In this document: one piece after another, positions 62,349-64,000 of the stretch
Layout: every line of letters starts with the position of its first letter
Position numbering within the stretch: position 1 is the first letter of the stretch
Assembly (NCBI GenBank): GCA_016124845.1
Contig: WGMW01000039.1
Span: forward strand, 29,891-93,890
Length of the DNA: 64,000 nucleotides
Reading direction: 5' to 3'
From: Flavobacteriales bacterium
GTDB taxonomy: Bacteria; Bacteroidota; Bacteroidia; UBA10329
The notes under the pieces: generated by a model
The model's input: only the letters and a program-made list of their open reading frames with translations
Told to the model about the DNA's origin: nothing
Database searches by the model: none
Program-made: the position numbers and the translations under genes

Positions 62349-62957
62349 ATGAAAAGCCGACATCATAGAAGAACCCGACCAAATTGGGGTCGCTTAGTCG
62401 TTCTAACAGCAATGGTCGGTATTCTGGTTGTTTTGCTTCTCAGCTACTCTTCTCAGTTTCATGAAATGCAGAAACGATTTGACAAGACGTACACCAACGT
62501 TGCCGTGTCCTTTTTCGACCATTCCATACAAAGGGTTGATCCATCTGCAAAACTCTTAGTAGATGGAAAACTTGTGTGTCAAACCGATAGTATTCATAAA
62601 AGTGTTTCTGACGACTTTGAACTCCAACTGAAAGAAGGCAAGCATACAATTGAAGTATCGACAATCGATGGATTGTATCAAATGACTGACACAATCGAGA
62701 TTACCGATTACCTAAGTAAAAAGAGACTTGTTTTTACATTCAATTACAATCCGCCAATTGACGAATACAAAGCGGCCTTGACGAAGTTCTTCTACGAAAG
62801 AAGGCTGAAGACCAACGAATATACCGAGGAAGAAAAAAAGCAACTTCTGAAGAGTGTAAAGGAAGCGGTTGAATTAGATCTTTCGCAAGAAAAGAATTAC
62901 CGTCCAACACCCCCGAATTTTACTTGTGAGTTCGCTCCAAACTATATGGTATTGTGA
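62349..62957 (+). CDS. Membrane-anchored hypothetical protein
   Basis: A 202-residue protein with one N-terminal span (LVVLTAMVGILVVLLLSYSS) and a periplasmic domain. Residues ~70-115 (AKLLVDGKLVCQTDS and LQLKEGKHTIEVSTIDG) look like a PEGA-type or similar small beta domain. The C-terminal part is charged and helical (TEEEKKQLLKSVKEAVELD). The function is unknown. Confidence 0.65.
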   Translation: MKSRHHRRTRPNWGRLVVLTAMVGILVVLLLSYSSQFHEMQKRFDKTYTNVAVSFFDHSIQRVDPSAKLLVDGKLVCQTDSIHKSVSDDFELQLKEGKHTIEVSTIDGLYQMTDTIEITDYLSKKRLVFTFNYNPPIDEYKAALTKFFYERRLKTNEYTEEEKKQLLKSVKEAVELDLSQEKNYRPTPPNFTCEFAPNYMVL

Positions 62958-63020
62958 AATAAAAAAGAACGAATACACCAACTACTAAGGCAAATATCTG
63001 TGACGGCACCTCGGTAGGTC

Positions 63021-63060
63021 TTTGCGCCAACCCAACGCATTACCTTTAGCGGAACCGGTT
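63021..63060 (+). promoter_or_regulatory. Promoter-like intergenic motif, copy 2 of 3
   Basis: Carries GCATTACCTTTAGCGGAACC; preceded by TGTGACGGCACC. It is 31 bases before the 63091 gene. Confidence 0.5.
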
Positions 63061-63090
63061 GGGGTTCATGTTTGAATCTAACCACTTCCA

Positions 63091-63570
63091 ATGAATCAGG
63101 ACAGGAATCAAAAGGCATCATACTTCAATTTTCGATGGACGATAACCCTTATTGGTCTTGTATTGTTTATTGCATCATTGACACAGGATGCTATTCTTTA
63201 TAAGGACTATGATGGACAAAAAACTTATTCGTCTCTTAATGTCTTTGTTTCTGGCGGGTTTGCAATTCTTGGTGGCGGACTTTTTGAATGGTTTATCTGG
63301 CTGGCAAATCCAATCATATTATTGTCTGTAGTTCTTTGGCATAAAGGTGACAAGCGAGCAATATTCTTGAGTGTAATTGCCCTGATGATTGCTCTTCGGT
63401 TTACTGTCTGGCATGAGATACTTGTAAGGGAGAGTGGCAGAACCGGTGACATCGATTCGTTAAAACTTGGCTACTGGTTATGGATAGTATCTATTGCAAC
63501 GGTTGCTGGTGGTATTTTGTATGACAACTTGATTCGAAATAAGAAAAACACTTTGGCTACCCCCCACTAA
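63091..63570 (+). CDS. Membrane protein of unknown function
   Basis: A 159-residue protein with about four predicted spans (WTITLIGLVLFIASLTQDAI, ILGGGLFEWFIWLANPIILL, SVIALMIALRFTVWHEIL, LWIVSIATVAGGILYDNLI). The ATG at 63091 follows the second promoter-like motif. No family is recognised. Confidence 0.65.
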   Translation: MNQDRNQKASYFNFRWTITLIGLVLFIASLTQDAILYKDYDGQKTYSSLNVFVSGGFAILGGGLFEWFIWLANPIILLSVVLWHKGDKRAIFLSVIALMIALRFTVWHEILVRESGRTGDIDSLKLGYWLWIVSIATVAGGILYDNLIRNKKNTLATPH

Positions 63571-63579
63571 ACCCAATGC

Positions 63580-63615
63580 TTGTGACGGTGCGTTTTATCT
63601 TTATCAGTAACCGTT
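63580..63615 (+). promoter_or_regulatory. Promoter-like intergenic motif, copy 3 of 3
   Basis: TTGTGACGGTGCGTTTTATC followed by TTTATCAG, matching the block at 62998-63060 in order (TGTGACGG, then the -7-like TATCTTTA). Confidence 0.45.
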
Positions 63616-63882
63616 CAGAAAACCGAACACCCCATCCCAAAAGTTCGGAACCTGGTGCTTGGTAGAATGACCTTACTCCTGCTTACACAGAGCATCCCTG
63701 TACCGGAACGCTGAACTTGTCCACGCCCTGATTGTTGATGGCAAAGGCACATAACCCTCCTCGTTAGCCCAAGCCCCTGTTTCGTTAAGTGGTGCTGCAA
63801 CTATGGTATGCACAAAGACCATGAGAACCATTGCACGCACCATAAGCAGACCGACCGTAGGGTCTGTTCAGCGAACTGTGTC

Positions 63883-63918
63883 AACCCTGAAGGTTGGCCG
63901 CGGCCAACCTTCAGGGTT
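63883..63918. repeat. Perfect 36-bp palindrome
   Basis: AACCCTGAAGGTTGGCCG is followed directly by its exact reverse complement with no loop. It resembles a strong terminator or a replication/partition-type palindrome; no T-run follows. Confidence 0.8.
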
Positions 63919-64000
63919 GTGTCAATCGGTTTTCAAATATGATCATTAGCTGTGAGTATGTCTGTTTCCAATCCAAGACGGGTGTGTTCCACTTCTTAGA

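Larger units (their letters stand above)
63571..64000. other. Right-edge region with no clear gene
   Basis: It begins with the third copy of the promoter-like motif (63580-63615), which has no convincing ORF after it before the edge. A 53-codon minus-strand frame (63832 to about 63670, with EEGYVPLPSTIRAW) exists but is unproved. A perfect 36-bp palindrome lies at 63883-63918; beyond it I see nothing. Confidence 0.5.

Noticed and set aside
63670..63832. Minus-strand 53-codon frame with EEGYVPLPSTI resembling the end of phosphate-binding proteins
   Set aside because: The similarity is a single short motif with no supporting flanks, and no signal or neighbouring pst genes are present.

Overview
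The window is chromosomal DNA from a Bacteroidota member, most likely a Flavobacteriales-type marine or freshwater bacterium. Five predicted secreted proteins end in type IX secretion (T9SS) sorting domains, one of them a roughly 1,780-residue PKD-repeat protein with a gliding-motility-type C terminus. Several intergenic regions carry the Bacteroidota promoter form TTG-N19-TAnnTTTG, and many ORFs lack an obvious Shine-Dalgarno sequence. Coding density is high, with a mixture of metabolic operons and small lineage-specific lipoproteins or membrane proteins.

Layout. 1-882: the end of a DUF262-type gene overlapping a HEPN-domain gene, a pairing typical of defence loci. 955-4331: fused 2-oxoacid dehydrogenase E1, an enoyl-CoA hydratase-family protein and a small protein. 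4331-7600: a large T9SS-secreted protein. 7723-9999: a duplicated and partly deleted set of ABM-like monooxygenase and lipoprotein genes. 10044-12086: PaaZ. 12116-12980: a scar in which a truncated priA start abuts a decayed IS3-family transposase. 13047-16592: small exported or membrane proteins separated by a three-copy intergenic repeat. 16717-18467: hydrolase plus LuxR-type regulator. 18464-24874: pfkA, a SiaC-family gene and an oligopeptide-type ABC importer (two permeases and a binding protein, no ATPase). 25071-25446: tRNA-Ser, tRNA-Pro and tRNA-Arg plus a decayed tRNA piece.

25486-34387 is a sulfur assimilation and methionine cluster: hom, cysH, a precorrin-2 dehydrogenase, cobA, sulfite reductase, metX, an OsmC protein and metZ. 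Together these reduce activated sulfate to sulfide, build the siroheme needed for that step, and put sulfide onto O-acylhomoserine. ATP sulfurylase is not in the window. The most striking feature lies between metX and the sulfite reductase gene: two tandem small ORFs, each with a run of four Cys codons and each followed by an intrinsic terminator. A Bacteroidota promoter sits just upstream. The first unit has a sequence that could form a mutually exclusive antiterminator, so this looks like a double cysteine-responsive attenuator.

34394-46317: DUF1761 protein, CorA, MscS, T9SS-secreted phosphatase/nuclease and lipase, diheme cytochrome c, a NagB-like/hydrolase fusion with a DUF3089 protein, and a thioredoxin-fold protein. 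46490-52325: a complete RND efflux operon. 52452-59828: small exported proteins, an endonuclease/exonuclease/phosphatase lipoprotein and the giant PKD protein. 59963-64000: 3-hydroxyacyl-CoA dehydrogenase and four small membrane proteins, with a recurring promoter-like intergenic motif. All family assignments rest on reading the translated sequences by eye; no searches were run.
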